This document shows positions 12,177 through 23,063 of a DNA stretch of 64,000 nt, in pieces (position 1 is the first letter of the stretch; every line of letters begins with the position of its first letter). Under the pieces are notes generated by a model. That model did no database searches. It saw only the letters and a list, made by a program, of their open reading frames with translations, and was not told where the DNA came from. The stretch covers positions 27,943-91,942 of the forward strand of contig QKWP01002020.1 of assembly GCA_003550325.1 (NCBI GenBank), written 5' to 3'. Origin of the DNA: Gigaspora rosea (Eukaryota; Glomeromycota; Glomeromycetes; Diversisporales; Gigasporaceae). The translations under genes were made by a program, and so were the position numbers.

Positions 12177-13507
12177 CAGAGTTGGGACCCGAAACGAAAC
12201 CTACCCGAAACCAGTTTCGGGTAGGTCTAAATCCGAAACCCTTTCGGATTTTTTTAAAAATCTCCGAAACCCGAAACCCGAAACCCGAAATCCCGAAACT
12301 ATAATCCGAAACTCCGAAACCTAAAACTATAAAATTATAATTCAAAATTTTTAAAATTTATAATATATAACTTATATTTTATATTTTATAATATGGTGAA
12401 GCAAATGTGGAAATGCATAAAAGAACTTCGCATATTGCACTTCACTGAGCATGTGTAGTACTTCTATATCCGGACAATATCTGCTATTATGAATTACTGT
12501 TTATCCTGTGATCTGTTTAATGTGACTAATACACCAGTATCATAAGACATCTGACGATTAAAAAAAATAAATAAATGCGATTATCCATATGAATAAAATT
12601 ACAAATGCCATAACAACCAATAGTAATATATGCTTTTTTAGACGTAAATATCGGTGGCCCGATACAAATTTGCATATCTATACGCTCAATCTTTGGCATT
12701 TTTCATTTTTCTTCATAGGATTTTTATTGGGTTGATCATATGATAATCTCTGATTATCAAAGATGAGAACGAAAAGAATTTGTTAATCATTAACGTTCTC
12801 TTAAATTGTGAAATGTGAATTTTCCAAATTTGCTTCTGATTTTGATTATCAAATATATACAAATTATTGAGCATAGCTAAAATGTTTCACGAATTGAAAG
12901 CGGGTTTGTATAATGTTCTTAAGTGCAAATGCAAAAACAAAAACAATTGCTCCGTAATAGATAAAAAAAACATGATATTACAGCTGTTTCATAATTTCTG
13001 GACCACCTAAAAATTTTTTCGTTTCCCGAAACCTCTTCGATCCCATTCTAAGAATCACCTACCTTTTCGGAAACTACTTCGCTGTCTCCGTATCGAAGTT
13101 ACATGCACAGCGAAATAGTTTCCGAAAAGGTAGGTGATTCTTAGAACGGGATCGAAGAGGTTTCGGGAAACGAAAAAATTTTTAGGTGGTCCAGAAATTA
13201 TGAAAACAGCTGTAATATAAAATAGTGAATATATTAGCAAATACTAAGAAAAAATTGATTAAATTCTAGATTTTTCCATTTTTCGGTCAGAATTTTAGGT
13301 TTTGAGATTTCGTGCATAGTTTTAGAGTTTCGGGAAGGTTTCGGGTAGGTTTCGGGTAGGGATTCGGGTAGGGTTTTGTGTTTCGGGTTTCGGAAGAGGT
13401 TTCGGGTTTCGGAAGATGGTTTCGAGTTTCGGAAAAGGTTTCGGATACCTATAATCCGAAACCCGAAACTTTCGGATTTGACCAAAAAGGTTTCGGGTCC
13501 CAACTCT
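12177..13507. mobile_element. Palindromic element with CCGAAAC-repeat arms and 9-bp TSD
   Basis: Flanked by perfect AATATACAC at 12168-12176 and 13508-13516. Ends are AGAGTTGGGACCCGAAAC and its reverse complement. The left arm (12178-12330) is mostly repeats of CCGAAACC/TCCGAAAC; the right arm (13315-13507) is mostly GGTTTCGGG/TTTCGGAA. The 1.33-kb element has no transposase. The frames in the arms (RNPKPETRNPETI and similar) are products of the repeat, not genes. A 9-bp duplication suggests a Mutator-like non-autonomous element. A separate fold-back is nested inside (12972-13222). Confidence 0.85.
12972..13222. mobile_element. Nested fold-back, arms of about 110 bp
   Basis: ATTACAGCTGTTTCATAATT near 12976 is mirrored by the complement near 13220. 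Arms run through ACCACCTAAAAATTTTTTCG and CACCTACCTTTTCGGAAAC with few mismatches; the loop is about 25-30 nt around 13095. The arms contain the TTTCCCGAAACCTCTTCG word, related to the host element's CCGAAAC motif, so this could be a rearranged internal part of the host element rather than an independent insertion. Confidence 0.7.
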
Positions 13508-13545
13508 AATATACACGTACAGTATAGTAGTAATTTAAGCCACAT

Positions 13546-13767
13546 GGTTTTAATCGGCTGGCTTAGCCAGCCGACTAAATCATCGGCTAATCGGCTAGCT
13601 AAAAGCTAACTATTGGTTTGCATTCAGGATATTTGGCCCGTATTTTATGTTCATTTATTTCCCTTTCAGAATTTATCAAATTCTTATAATATTAGCCGCA
13701 TTAGCTGGCTTAGCTGCTAAGCCTGCTTAGCTGCGGCTGCCTTAGCCAGCTTAAATCACTAGGGCCA
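13546..13767. mobile_element. Small inverted-repeat element with GGCTTAGC motif arms
   Basis: GGTTTTAATCGGCTGGCTTAG at the left is matched by the complement of CCAGCTTAAATCACTAGGGCC at the right. Both arms consist of overlapping GCTTAGC/GCTAAGC words that fold locally, for example GGCTGGCTTAGCCAGCC. Same design as the CCGAAAC element next to it but a different word. No target duplication identified. Confidence 0.5.
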
Positions 13768-14838
13768 GGTACGAGATTACCCGTAACACGGATCCGTCCC
13801 TTGTCCACTAAATAAAAGTGTTGAAAATGCGTTTTGCTATATACAAACCACTCTCTCTAGCCTTTATTCAACCCTAACCATAAATCAGTCTATTTTAACT
13901 AAAAATCGGAAAAATCATGATGTACGTACGTTCATTTACCCTACGTCTAAATATCACCACTATCACCACTATACACTACTAACGCTGCCTAAAATCAACT
14001 CTATCTAACCTAATAACGGTAAGGCTTCGATTTAGCCGTGGATAGACTTGGTCCGAGGAACTAGGGTCGAATAGAGCTTTAGATTATGTCATGAAGCTCT
14101 AATATTAGGTCACGAGATTAGATTTTAATGCCTATCGAGGGAATTACTAAAACTAATTTAGGTATCCATCGGGATAATCAAATTTCGGTTACTCAACTAA
14201 AAGAACTCTATCTCAGTATCTTTTATTCAGAGCAAAATGGCTCTACTTATACTTTTCAAATACATGTTATAGATCAAATAAATCGAAGAAATGAACTAAA
14301 TAAAATAAATTGAAGAAATAAACTAAATAAAATAAACCAAAGAAATAAACTAAATAAAATAATTTTGACTAAATCTAATAGATTAAGAAATTTAAGAAAT
14401 TTACAAAATTTACAAAATTTTAAAAATTTTGCCGATCGTATTTTGGTGCAGTAATTCCGACTTTCACAACGTACGTACGTACGTACCTGGCTTTAGCGAC
14501 CCCACAAACAGTAACACTATGTTAACTAGTACAGCACATTTACATGTGAATTCATAGAATTTTAAAATTTTAACGCCAAATTAAATGTAAGATTTTGCGA
14601 ACTCGCCATTCTCGATGGCAGGAAACCGTACATTGCGTGATGCAAATATTACTACATTCCTGGTATTTTCACAGGATATCGTATGATATGTTGGATTGAT
14701 TTTTAATGATAATTTTTATTAAATCAGGGAGATTTATTTAATAATAATATTTCTAATAAGTTTCAACAACTGTTATTAAATTTATTTTTTATATCCTTTA
14801 ACCGCAATTTACCTTTTAAATATACTATTTTTTTAATA
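13768..14838. other. Gene-free stretch with short tandem repeats
   Basis: Three imperfect copies of a roughly 29-bp unit (AAGAAATAAACTAAATAAAAT) occur at about 14277-14360, and a short ACGT microsatellite at about 14470-14487. The 61-residue plus-strand frame starting at 14128 (MPIEGITKTNLGIHRDNQIS) runs into the tandem repeat and is unrecognised. Confidence 0.4.
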
Positions 14839-15005
14839 CAGTCTAACCTTGATATAATCACTGGGTTGGTAATCAAATTTAATAACTAAGGTGTTATGAC
14901 AATATATTGATTAATTTTTTATGTTTTATAGTAATTAGTAAACAAAAAATATAATTTTTTATAATTTGTGACTATAACAAGAGTGACTATATTGAAGTTA
15001 GGCTG
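14839..15005. mobile_element. Tc1/mariner-type MITE with TA target
   Basis: Ends CAGTCTAACCTTGATATAAT and the complement of AGTTAGGCTG, flanked by TA at 14837-14838 and 15006-15007. Inverted repeats extend about 28 bp with mismatches (ATATARTCACT). CAGT-type ends with TA duplication are typical of Tc1/mariner/pogo MITEs. 167 bp, non-coding, less than 110 bp downstream of the stop of the pseudokinase gene. Confidence 0.75.
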
Positions 15006-15106
15006 TACTAATATACTAAATAAAACAAACCTGTCTATCCTTTACATTATTATTCGACAAATCGGCACCATTAATTTCTTCCTGCTTCAGAAATAATTAT
15101 ACCAGC

Positions 15107-17899
15107 TTATTCAACGTCTTTGTAGATATCAATTTTCAATTCATTCAGGATTTTAATAGCCTTTAAATTATTATTAAGAGCTGCCAATTTCAAATATTGT
15201 ATTCCTTTCTTTTCATCTTTTTCTGCTTTCAATCTACCATAAACATATATTTCCCCCAAATTATATTGAGCAGTATGATTATTATTTTCTGCAGCCTTAT
15301 TTAGATATTCTAAAAATTCTTTTAGATTAAATTTTACTTCGGGATTTTTCACCATGGAAAATGCGTATCGTAATTGGGCTTCAGGAATACCATCATCAGC
15401 AGCCTCTTTAAAAAGTTCACTAGCTAATTTTTTATTTTTAACTATATATCCATCCCAGTAATAATTTCCTTTCCAGAATTTTGCAGTAGAATTACCAATC
15501 TCTGCATGATATTCAAAGCAATCCCAAGCTTTTTGATATTCTTTGTTTTTATGTGCTTTAATGCCTTCTTCAAGACTGATCATTGGTTCTATTGCACTTA
15601 TATCGAAATCCATATCAATGTCCGGTAAATCCATCCCATCTTTATCACTTATAGAAGTTCCTTTACTTGAATTAGAGCCATCTAAATCTAGAGTTTTTTC
15701 AGGAAGAAGCGCTTGAGAGGTACCTGGTTTGTAATATGTCGATGCTAATTTACAGAGATTCAAAAAGATTTGTTGGAGAGATGCTCTAAGCGCAGAGTCA
15801 CCTTGCCAGGCTTTATTTTAAGAGTATTATTGGTTATCATGATATGTAATATGGACATAAAATAATACATATATCAGATTTAGTATTCTTACCTGATATA
15901 ATGATCAAAGCATATTCTTTTTGTAATTGTTGAATATCCTGTGTGGCAGCTCCAAAATTGAGTTTCTCCCTTTTGCCTTCTAATACATGTTCTTTTATCT
16001 TGAGAATGTCCCAATTTTTATAAGGAATTTTCTCAAATGCCAGCTCCCAAAGTAACATTCCGAAACTATAAGTAAAAAACAAAAAAAACTTGTCGAGATG
16101 ACTAATATTAATAATATTTATAAGATGCAGCAAAGAAATAATATTAAACCTAAAAATTTCACATTTTATTGTGTATGGAGCTTCTTCTTTGTTCCCAAAC
16201 TTTAATTTTTCAGGAGCCAACCAATGTATAATTTCTGTTATATTTTTCATGTCACTTGTAGAAGCGCTGGTTAAACGAGAAGATTCGAAATTCGTTATTT
16301 TGGGTTCAAGATGCTTTGTCAACTAATTAAGATTATGTTTTGTTAGAATATGTATTTGCAATTAGGCGCTCAACGTTTGAATATAACTACATTGTGTGAT
16401 TGGCTTGTTTAATTTCGGGAAGGGGATGTCATTAAATAACCATTTCAACTTTGAATGGTCATTGCAGCTGATTTGAAAACTACATTAAATTTTATGTTGG
16501 TCATAATATAAATTTTGGCAAAGCATGATATTATTGAAAACAACTAACTACTCTTTTATTGCCAAAAAATAATTATTGATGAACAAACACAAAATTTATC
16601 ACGTGCCCCACTAATTTTCAAAACGACTGTAAATCAAAGCATAGACCAGATCGAGACCATACGGTTAATATCATCGAATATAATTATGCCTTACCATGAC
16701 ATTTGCACATCGGATGTCGTGATGGAGGATTGAGCACGAATGCAAGAATGTAATACCACGACAAATATCAGTAGCTATTTGCGCCTTTGTACGCCACTCG
16801 ATATCATAACTTTCATACACTTCTTTCAACGATCCCAATTCAGCCCATTCGAAAACCATGACATGATTTCCGTCGAGTTGTGAAAGGCCATAAAATTTTA
16901 AGATATTTGGAGAGTCTTTTAATTTTCTTAAAATAGTAAATTGAGCTTGGATTTTTCTAGCTTCAGGTGTACCATCTTGTATTTTTATATATTTGCAAGC
17001 GACGTCGTTTTGTTTATAAGATTTTTTATAAATGTTTAGTGAATTTTTTCCTCGGCGATTGCCATCCGAAAATTCTGGTTCACGTAATGATTCTGGATCA
17101 ATAACATTTGCTTTGATCTCATGGCTATTTGGTAAGTCAATATTCGTAGGGTCATTTAGGGTTTCAAATTTGTTTTTAAGTAACTGCACTTCTTGAAAGA
17201 CATAGTTGATCTTATTTTGGCCATTAATTATACCACCTTTAATTTCTTGCAAAAACTAAGTGAAATAAAAAATTGGTAAATGTTACAGTAATATCATTTT
17301 TGAAAAGATTACATTAGTATATCATTTACTTCTTTCATATCAGCAATATCTTTGTTGAGTCCTTCTTGATCAAGTCTTCTCTGTTCTTCATGAGCAATAG
17401 CAATTGTAAAGTGCAATTCAGACATTATCTCATCGAATTCTTTAATAAGATTTTCAAACCTTTCTTTAACAGAACTTGATTGTATGTATTTTTTAAATCC
17501 TTGTAACTGTGAAACGTCAGCAATAAAATTTTTTATCTTTTTTAAAACTCCAACGAATCTTAAAAAACTTTGATAATATTCTTTATCTCTGAATCTTTTT
17601 TCATTTTCAACTTTTCTTCTTTCTAAAGATTTTATGGCTGATTCAGCTACATTTACACGGTCCATCAAAGAGTTACAAATATTCAAATTGTATTGAACAT
17701 TCTCATAAATTCTAAAAATTTCTGATATCACACAAGTTACTGCAGCAATCAAGGGAATATAAGGCTTTACAGCCTCTCCGACAGCTGCAATAGGAGGTAC
17801 ATAAGATTTTGCAACATCTTCAATCGTAGAAACTAAAGGTGTGATACGTTCAACATTTTCCTTCACTATATCCTTAGTATCGAGAATTGTTTTTGACAT
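15107..17899 (-). CDS. Helical-domain + pseudokinase + Sel1 repeat protein
   Basis: Five exons: 17899-17330, 17255-16695, 16322-16150, 16065-15893, 15810-15107. Introns are GT-AG (74, 372, 84 and 82 nt), phases agree and the sum is 727 codons including stop (726 aa). Residues 1-190 are all-helical and start MSKTILDTKDIVKENVERIT; residues 191-220 look like a connecting helix. Residues about 240-470 are a TKL-like kinase fold: VACK with Lys278, LHHDIRCANVM (HHD at 368-370, Asn375), but NFE (388-390) in place of DFG, and no clear glycine loop, so catalysis is unlikely. CEIFSFGMLLWELAFEKIPY is rebuilt exactly across intron 3. Residues about 570-726 carry Sel1-type repeats after an acidic linker. 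Helical bundle + pseudokinase resembles MLKL/HeLo architecture; a membrane or scaffold role is inference. Confidence 0.88.
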
Positions 17900-18410
17900 T
17901 AGTGGATATATTTGACAGACTTTCTAACAATTTTAAATTAAATGTTTAATATCATTATCTTTTTCGTCTTTTTCAACACCAATTTTTATTTTCATAACAC
18001 AATTGCTACACTAATAGTACAAATGTTGATCGCGTGAAACAAAAACTTCTTATGCGCCTCAATTTTTTTAGTTTTTTTTGTTTTATTTTTTTGAAAAAAT
18101 TATTTTAAATTATAAATATAAATATTGTATTAATGATATCAATCATACAAAAATTCTTTTATATGGGTTAACGTTCTTGGGATGGTCGTGTAATGGAGGA
18201 CAATGAGACAAATAAAATATTGATGTCTTCCATGATTCATATATATTAGATACCGTTATAATAATGGATTATAATTCCTAATAAAATAAATTTCTCATAA
18301 CCATTTTGATTCCTAAAAATGTCCTCATGAACACTAATATTTGAATATCGTGTCATTCAGATTCCTAAAATGTCTTCATGAACACTAATATTTATATATC
18401 GTGTTAGGGT
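17900..18410. other. Upstream region of the pseudokinase gene with a 57-bp tandem duplication
   Basis: No ORF. Two adjacent copies of a roughly 57-bp unit (TTCCTAAAAATGTCCTCATG, then AACACTAATATTT and ATCGTGT) lie at about 18303-18412, and the last part of a third (ATCGTGTCATTAAGATTTC) follows the element at 18411-18998, so the element split the repeat. No clear promoter motif can be named. Confidence 0.5.
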
Positions 18411-18998
18411 GATAAATGGACTAAGTAATCAAAACAATGTAAGATAACTATAGAATTTAATATATTGCAGGTTTTTCATGTTGCACGAAGGAAAACAATC
18501 GTATACATATCGATATAACAGTAATATTTATATACTGTATTTATTATATTTATTAAAATTTCAAAACGATTCAATTCACTAAAAAGACAAAGAATTGTTG
18601 GAAATTTTCACAAAATGTCTACAAAGTGTCCAAAAACAAAGTTACGTGAGTATTTTATGTAATATGTAAATTTTAGGTGTTCAAATGATACAATATAAGT
18701 TATAAGTTTATTAAAAAAAATTCGTACAATAAGTACAAACAAAAAAATTTACTAGAACTTTTGCGAAAAATCGAACGTAACTTTTTCGAGATAGTTCTTA
18801 TGAAGAGATTTCACTCAAAAGAAATTAGAAAAAGAAGTGCAATATTCAGAGGAATCTTTTAGAATTTTGTACTTTCGATATAATTAATTGAAGTAAAATG
18901 ATATTTTAGCCATCATTTTTAATTTCACTGATAAAATCAGATCATATTAAAATTACTAATATACCTGACATAGTTTTGATTACTTAGTCCGTTTATCG
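18411..18998. mobile_element. Inverted-repeat element inserted in a short tandem repeat
   Basis: GATAAATGGACTAAGTAATC at the left is mirrored by GATTACTTAGTCCGTTTATC at the right, about 32 bp with few mismatches. The interior is AT-rich, without coding frames. The flanks both carry the ATCGTGT word of the 57-bp repeat, which fits insertion into that repeat, but the exact target duplication is unclear. Confidence 0.6.
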
Positions 18999-19198
18999 TG
19001 TCATTAAGATTTCTAAATACAAAAGTACGCCGTTACTCGAGACTCAACAAAACTTTGGTTCACCATTGGTCGTTTACACAAGATGCACTCCCAATCGTGC
19101 TACTTGGGTTTGTATTACTTGATGAGCGTAACCTTATTTCTCAATTTATTTTTTCATAAACAAAATAATCAAATCGGATGTATGCCATTGGGTATACA

Positions 19199-19467
19199 TC
19201 AGGTATATGGGGTCTTTGCCTTGAAAATCTAGTTCCGACATTTCCGATCGGGCTAATTCGGACAAATTCAAACCCGCGTACCGTTCATGTTATATGTAAA
19301 CCATCCTTGACTTTATTGATTCGATAGTTTATCGAATAAACTATCGAATCAATAAAGGTAAAGAATAAACACGAACCGATATGAGGGTTTGAATTTGTCC
19401 GAATTAGCCCGATCGGAAATGTCGGAACGTGATTTTCAAGGCAAAGATCCCATATCAACAAAAATAC
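19199..19467. mobile_element. Fold-back palindrome, arms of about 135 bp
   Basis: The arms pair almost from edge to centre: GGTCTTTGCCTTGAAAATC with its complement at 19450, GTTCCGACATTTCCGATCGG with CCGATCGGAAATGTCGGAAC, and a central ATTCGATAGTTTATCGAAT core at about 19318-19345. Translated frames on the two strands are mirror artefacts. No transposase. Confidence 0.75.
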
Positions 19468-19499
19468 TCCCAATATGTTTTAAGATACGCAAATATGAT

Positions 19500-19710
19500 A
19501 CTATTACGTTCATAAACAATTACACAGACAAGTTTATTTTACAGACGATCAATTCACAGACAGCCATTTTTTTGTAGACAATTTATTTTATCGACAAGTT
19601 CATTTTTTACATAAATTAAAAGTTACCCTAACTTTAACCCCTAACCTTATTGATAATATCATAACTAGAATTATTTTGTCGGTGAAATAAGTTGTCGATA
19701 ATTGATTATC
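19500..19710. mobile_element. Worn copy of the GACAA-motif element family
   Basis: Repeats of CACAGACAAGTTTATTTTAC and CGACAAGTTCATTTT on the plus strand, then the CTAACTTTAACCCCTAACCT spacer found in better copies, then GTCGGTGAAATAAGTTGTCG in reverse. The ends are lost. Confidence 0.5.
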
Positions 19711-20405
19711 TTTAACCAAGATGTCTAACAGCGACGGTACCCTGACACTGTCCAACAATAACTCAATATTCAAATTAAAAGTCTTCATTTTTTTACTTTT
19801 TCTGTTAGAATCATTCGCAATATAATGAAATCCCTGATATTCTACTTCTATGTTGTTGTTATATGCCCAAATTTACGGTGTGCATCCGTTGATATACCCG
19901 ATATATATCCAATATGTATCCAATTTGAATTAATTTAACCCGTGGGTTTTTAGGAAACCGCCTAGTGCTACCATCCTAAAAATATAGTTGGCCAATCTGC
20001 AAAAGAAAACAATCCAAAAGCTGTTAATAAAATAATTTTATTAATAAATCTGTTTTCTGTGCACTAGCAAAAAGTTTTTCTTGCAAGCTTTGATATTAGC
20101 AAAGCCTGAAACATAACCCTAATTTAACAGCAAATGTTTTGGCGAGATTTTTTAAATTTGCAACGTTAGGTTTCTATTTCAAGAAAATTCTAATAGAATG
20201 TTCTATAATTGTGAGCATTTTATTCGGAACAATAAAACATTCATTACTGCAGTACCCCTGAATACTAATGTTATATATATATATATAACCTTCGTCTTTA
20301 AACTTTATATAAGTGTATAATTAAATTTTATATAAAATGTACGCAATAGTTTAAGTGTACAATATACTTTTAAATTATAATTTTAAATTTATAATAAAGT
20401 GTACA
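19711..20405. other. Gene-free stretch
   Basis: AT-rich, with a short TA microsatellite at about 20271-20286. Near 19865-19925 short words (GATATACCCGATATATATCC) repeat, and a similar block occurs near 19183-19200. Nothing else supported. Confidence 0.5.
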
Positions 20406-20487
20406 CTCCCCTGACATTGATCACCGGATTTTTGATAATCACGTTACCTACTGACGATCGTAGCCATATATACAACTTTTTTTTTAA

Positions 20488-21178
20488 TTCAAGTTGACGG
20501 TAGGTCAACAGATCGAAAAGACAGCTAAGCAGTGATGCATTAGCAGGCGAGGATCACATGGGTGATCCCGGTTCTTACAAGAGAATCCAGTATATTCAAG
20601 GGGAAGATAGGTAGAAATTTAATGAATTACCAATTCCGGGTTATGGCTTGAATACAAATATTACTAAATTTAGCAGGAACGTGACAATAACATAAAGATA
20701 TAAACGGAGGAGCGGCAGTGCAGCATGACAGCAGCCTTTCAAGAGGCTAAGCAATTTCGACCCTGCCCTACCCTCCCTCACGTAGAATCCTGCCATTTTG
20801 TGCAGCTTAAACGTCTTTTTACGGCCGGCTTGCATTATGCAGGCGGGAAACCACCGGCCAAGATCATGTGACTTCAAAGCTTCTGGCTAACAGCCGGCCA
20901 GCATTTATGCGGGCGGGAAACCACCGGCTAATGCCAATTATACATCAAACGCACTGATGTATGCTATATATCTCTGTCAATTATACATCAATCGCACTGA
21001 TGTATGTCTCTTTCAATTATACATCAAACTCACTGATGTATGCTATATATCTCTTCAATTATACATCACACGCACTGATGTATGCTATATATCTCTTTAA
21101 TAAAGTTTGAATAAATCCAGCGCTATTAGCGCTGGAATAAGTCCAACTATTATATCACATGCGTGCAGTTCTTTTCGT
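20488..21178. mobile_element. Element inserted in the left arm of the fold-back
   Basis: Defined exactly because the uninterrupted right arm shows the pre-insertion sequence. It starts TTCAAGTTGACGGTAGGTCA (a GTTGAC/GTCAAC palindrome), followed by ACAGATCGAAAAG and AGCTAAGCAG, a start also present at 59097. It contains two GGGAAACCACCGGC blocks, four tandem ATACATCA...TGATGTAT units, and near its right end a hairpin CCAGCGC/GCGCTGG. GC content is visibly higher than the host. The class is unknown; a hairpin near one end and little or no target duplication (at most one T) recall Helitron or Crypton derivatives. Confidence 0.7.
20937..21105. repeat. Four-unit hairpin minisatellite
   Basis: Four tandem units of about 36-45 bp, each CAATTATACATCAAACGCAC then TGATGTATGCTATATATCTC. 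Every unit holds the inverted pair ATACATCA/TGATGTAT with a 7-nt loop, so each can form its own hairpin. One unit is shorter because CTATATAT is missing. Confidence 0.85.
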
Positions 21179-22060
21179 GAGAAAATTAAACATGGCGTAG
21201 TAAGTAAAGTTGTACAGAATAACGATTTGCATGTACTCTAAAATTTTTAGGAATTTTAGATAAAATTTTATTAAGTCGTATTTAGCATTTTTGATCAAAA
21301 AAACGAAAATTAAAAAATTTTATATTAGGTCGACGCATTTTAAAACCCTATTATAAATAATAGTTGGTTTTAAAATATGTCATTCTCCATACCTAACGGC
21401 ATATAGAATTAAATTTTCATAGAGCAATTCAAAAAATTTCTCATAAAATTTTTGAGTTTAATTAAAATTTTTGACAAATAAAAAGTTGCAATTTTCGTAC
21501 CTTAAAATTCGATATAGTAGAACATTATAAAATTTGTATTAGAATAGCTTAAAAAAATAATCATATATGTATTAAATAATAAATACTTAAATACTTTATT
21601 TTGGGAGATTTTTAATAAAAATTTTATAATGTTCTACTATATCGAATTTTAAGGTACGAAAATTGCAACTTTTTATTTATCAAAAATTTTAATTAAACTC
21701 AAAAATTTTATGAGAAATTTTTTGAATTGCTCTATGAAAATTTAATCCTATATGCCGTTAGGTATGGAGAATGACATATTTTAAAACCAACTATTATTTA
21801 TAATAGGGTTTTAAAATGCGTCGACCTAATATAAAATTTTTTAATTTTCGTTTTTTTGATCAAAAATGCTAAATACGACTTAATAAAATTTTATCTAAAA
21901 TTCCTAAAAATTTTAGAGTACATGCAAATCGTTATTCTGTACAACTTTACTTACTACGCCATGTTTAATTTTCTCATTAAAAAAAAAGTTGTATATATGG
22001 CTACGATCGTCAGTAGGTAACGCGATTATCAAAAATCCGGTGATCAATGTCAGGGGAGTG

Positions 22061-23063
22061 TACTACCTAGTTTTAATTAAGAAGATGTAATAAATGTTTA
22101 AAATTAAATATTTTAAAAAAAGTAAAAGTTAGCAAATTATATTTATGTTTTAAAATTTCTATTAATTTGAAATCGGTAATATTCAATTTTTATACAATGT
22201 TGTAATCCATAAAAGTTATATCCTTTTGCGAAGCACAATCCTAGTTTGAAATTAGATCTCGAATCATTATTGCATTTGTATAATTCATTAAATGTTAGTC
22301 AAAATTCGAGGTATAATTGATAATTGCCCCTTTTGTAAAATCTTCATAACATGTTATCATGTTAGCATGTATGCATGTTAAGGGGTAAGAATTATGAAAA
22401 TTCTAGATAGCACGTCAATGTGTTAGGCTTAGAGGTATCATTGTTAATAGTACGTAGCGTGTTAGATAGCACGTTAATGTGCCATTAACACGTTAATGTT
22501 CTTATATTAAATCCAAATGTATATAAACAAATGAATTTGACTTCAATAAAGAGAGATACTTGTAGAGAAGTTTCCTTCGATTTTACTTAAGCAAAAAATA
22601 AAGGAAAGCTAGTGTAGTACTTTATTCGGTTAAACGTAAACATACTCCGTCCCTAATAGTTACAGTACATGCGTATTTTAAAGCATATGTGTACAAATTA
22701 TTGTAATATATAAACAAACAATATTTATTTTCTAGAATCAATTTAGAGACGTGTATATAAAGTTATTTGCATATTATGTGCGACAAACCATTCTTGCGCA
22801 ATAAGTAACTGTACGACATTTCTATTTTGATATTATTAATAAAGTGTACATCAAAGGTTGTTATTAAAAGAAATTTCGTTTTAACTGTACGATAAACATT
22901 TTAAAAAATTTAGTCTAAGTGTACAACAAACGTTTAATGGGTCCTATTATAGCATAATATTTGTACTTTTATAGGCCTTTTTGTCATTAAATTATATATT
23001 GCGTATCTTATTGTGTATAAATTTTTAAAAAAATTTTTAGTTGTTCATACAATTGTTTTAAAC
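22061..23063. other. Upstream region of the intact kinase gene; possible LTR fragment
   Basis: Around 22340-22530 the words CATGTTA and CACGTTAATG recur several times. TATATAAACAAATG (about 22520) and AATAAAGAGAGA (about 22545) look like the TATA box and polyadenylation signal of a worn LTR, but no TG...CA ends with a target repeat were found. The last 300 bp before the kinase start are plain AT-rich promoter-like DNA. Confidence 0.35.

Larger units (their letters stand above)
20406..22060. mobile_element. Large fold-back element with TA target, left arm interrupted
   Basis: Ends CACTCCCCTGACATTGATC and the exact complement, flanked by TA (20404-20405, 22061-22062). The right arm is continuous from about 21614 to 22060. 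The left arm is the same sequence split in two: 20406-20487 and 21179-21530, with 691 bp of foreign sequence between. The loop is about 80 bp. Arms of about 440 bp are nearly identical, so they are young or kept alike by gene conversion. There is no ORF; TA target suggests a Tc1/mariner-type non-autonomous element. Confidence 0.85.

Noticed and set aside
12073..12345. Frames with RNPKPETRNPET-type repeats on both strands
   Set aside because: Produced by the CCGAAACC arm repeats of the palindromic element; mirrored in the other arm.
17309..17329. Extension of pseudokinase exon 1 as VNDILM stop
   Set aside because: The GTAAAT donor at 17329 gives phase 0 to the next exon and the whole model sums to a whole number of codons.
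20641..20877. 78-codon minus-strand frame with basic N-terminus
   Set aside because: Lies inside the inserted element over its repeated GGGAAACCACCGGC blocks; no homology recognised and not kept in the related copy at 59097.
22353..22641. Possible second solo LTR upstream of the kinase gene
   Set aside because: TATA-like and polyadenylation-like words are present, but no TG...CA ends with a matching target repeat.
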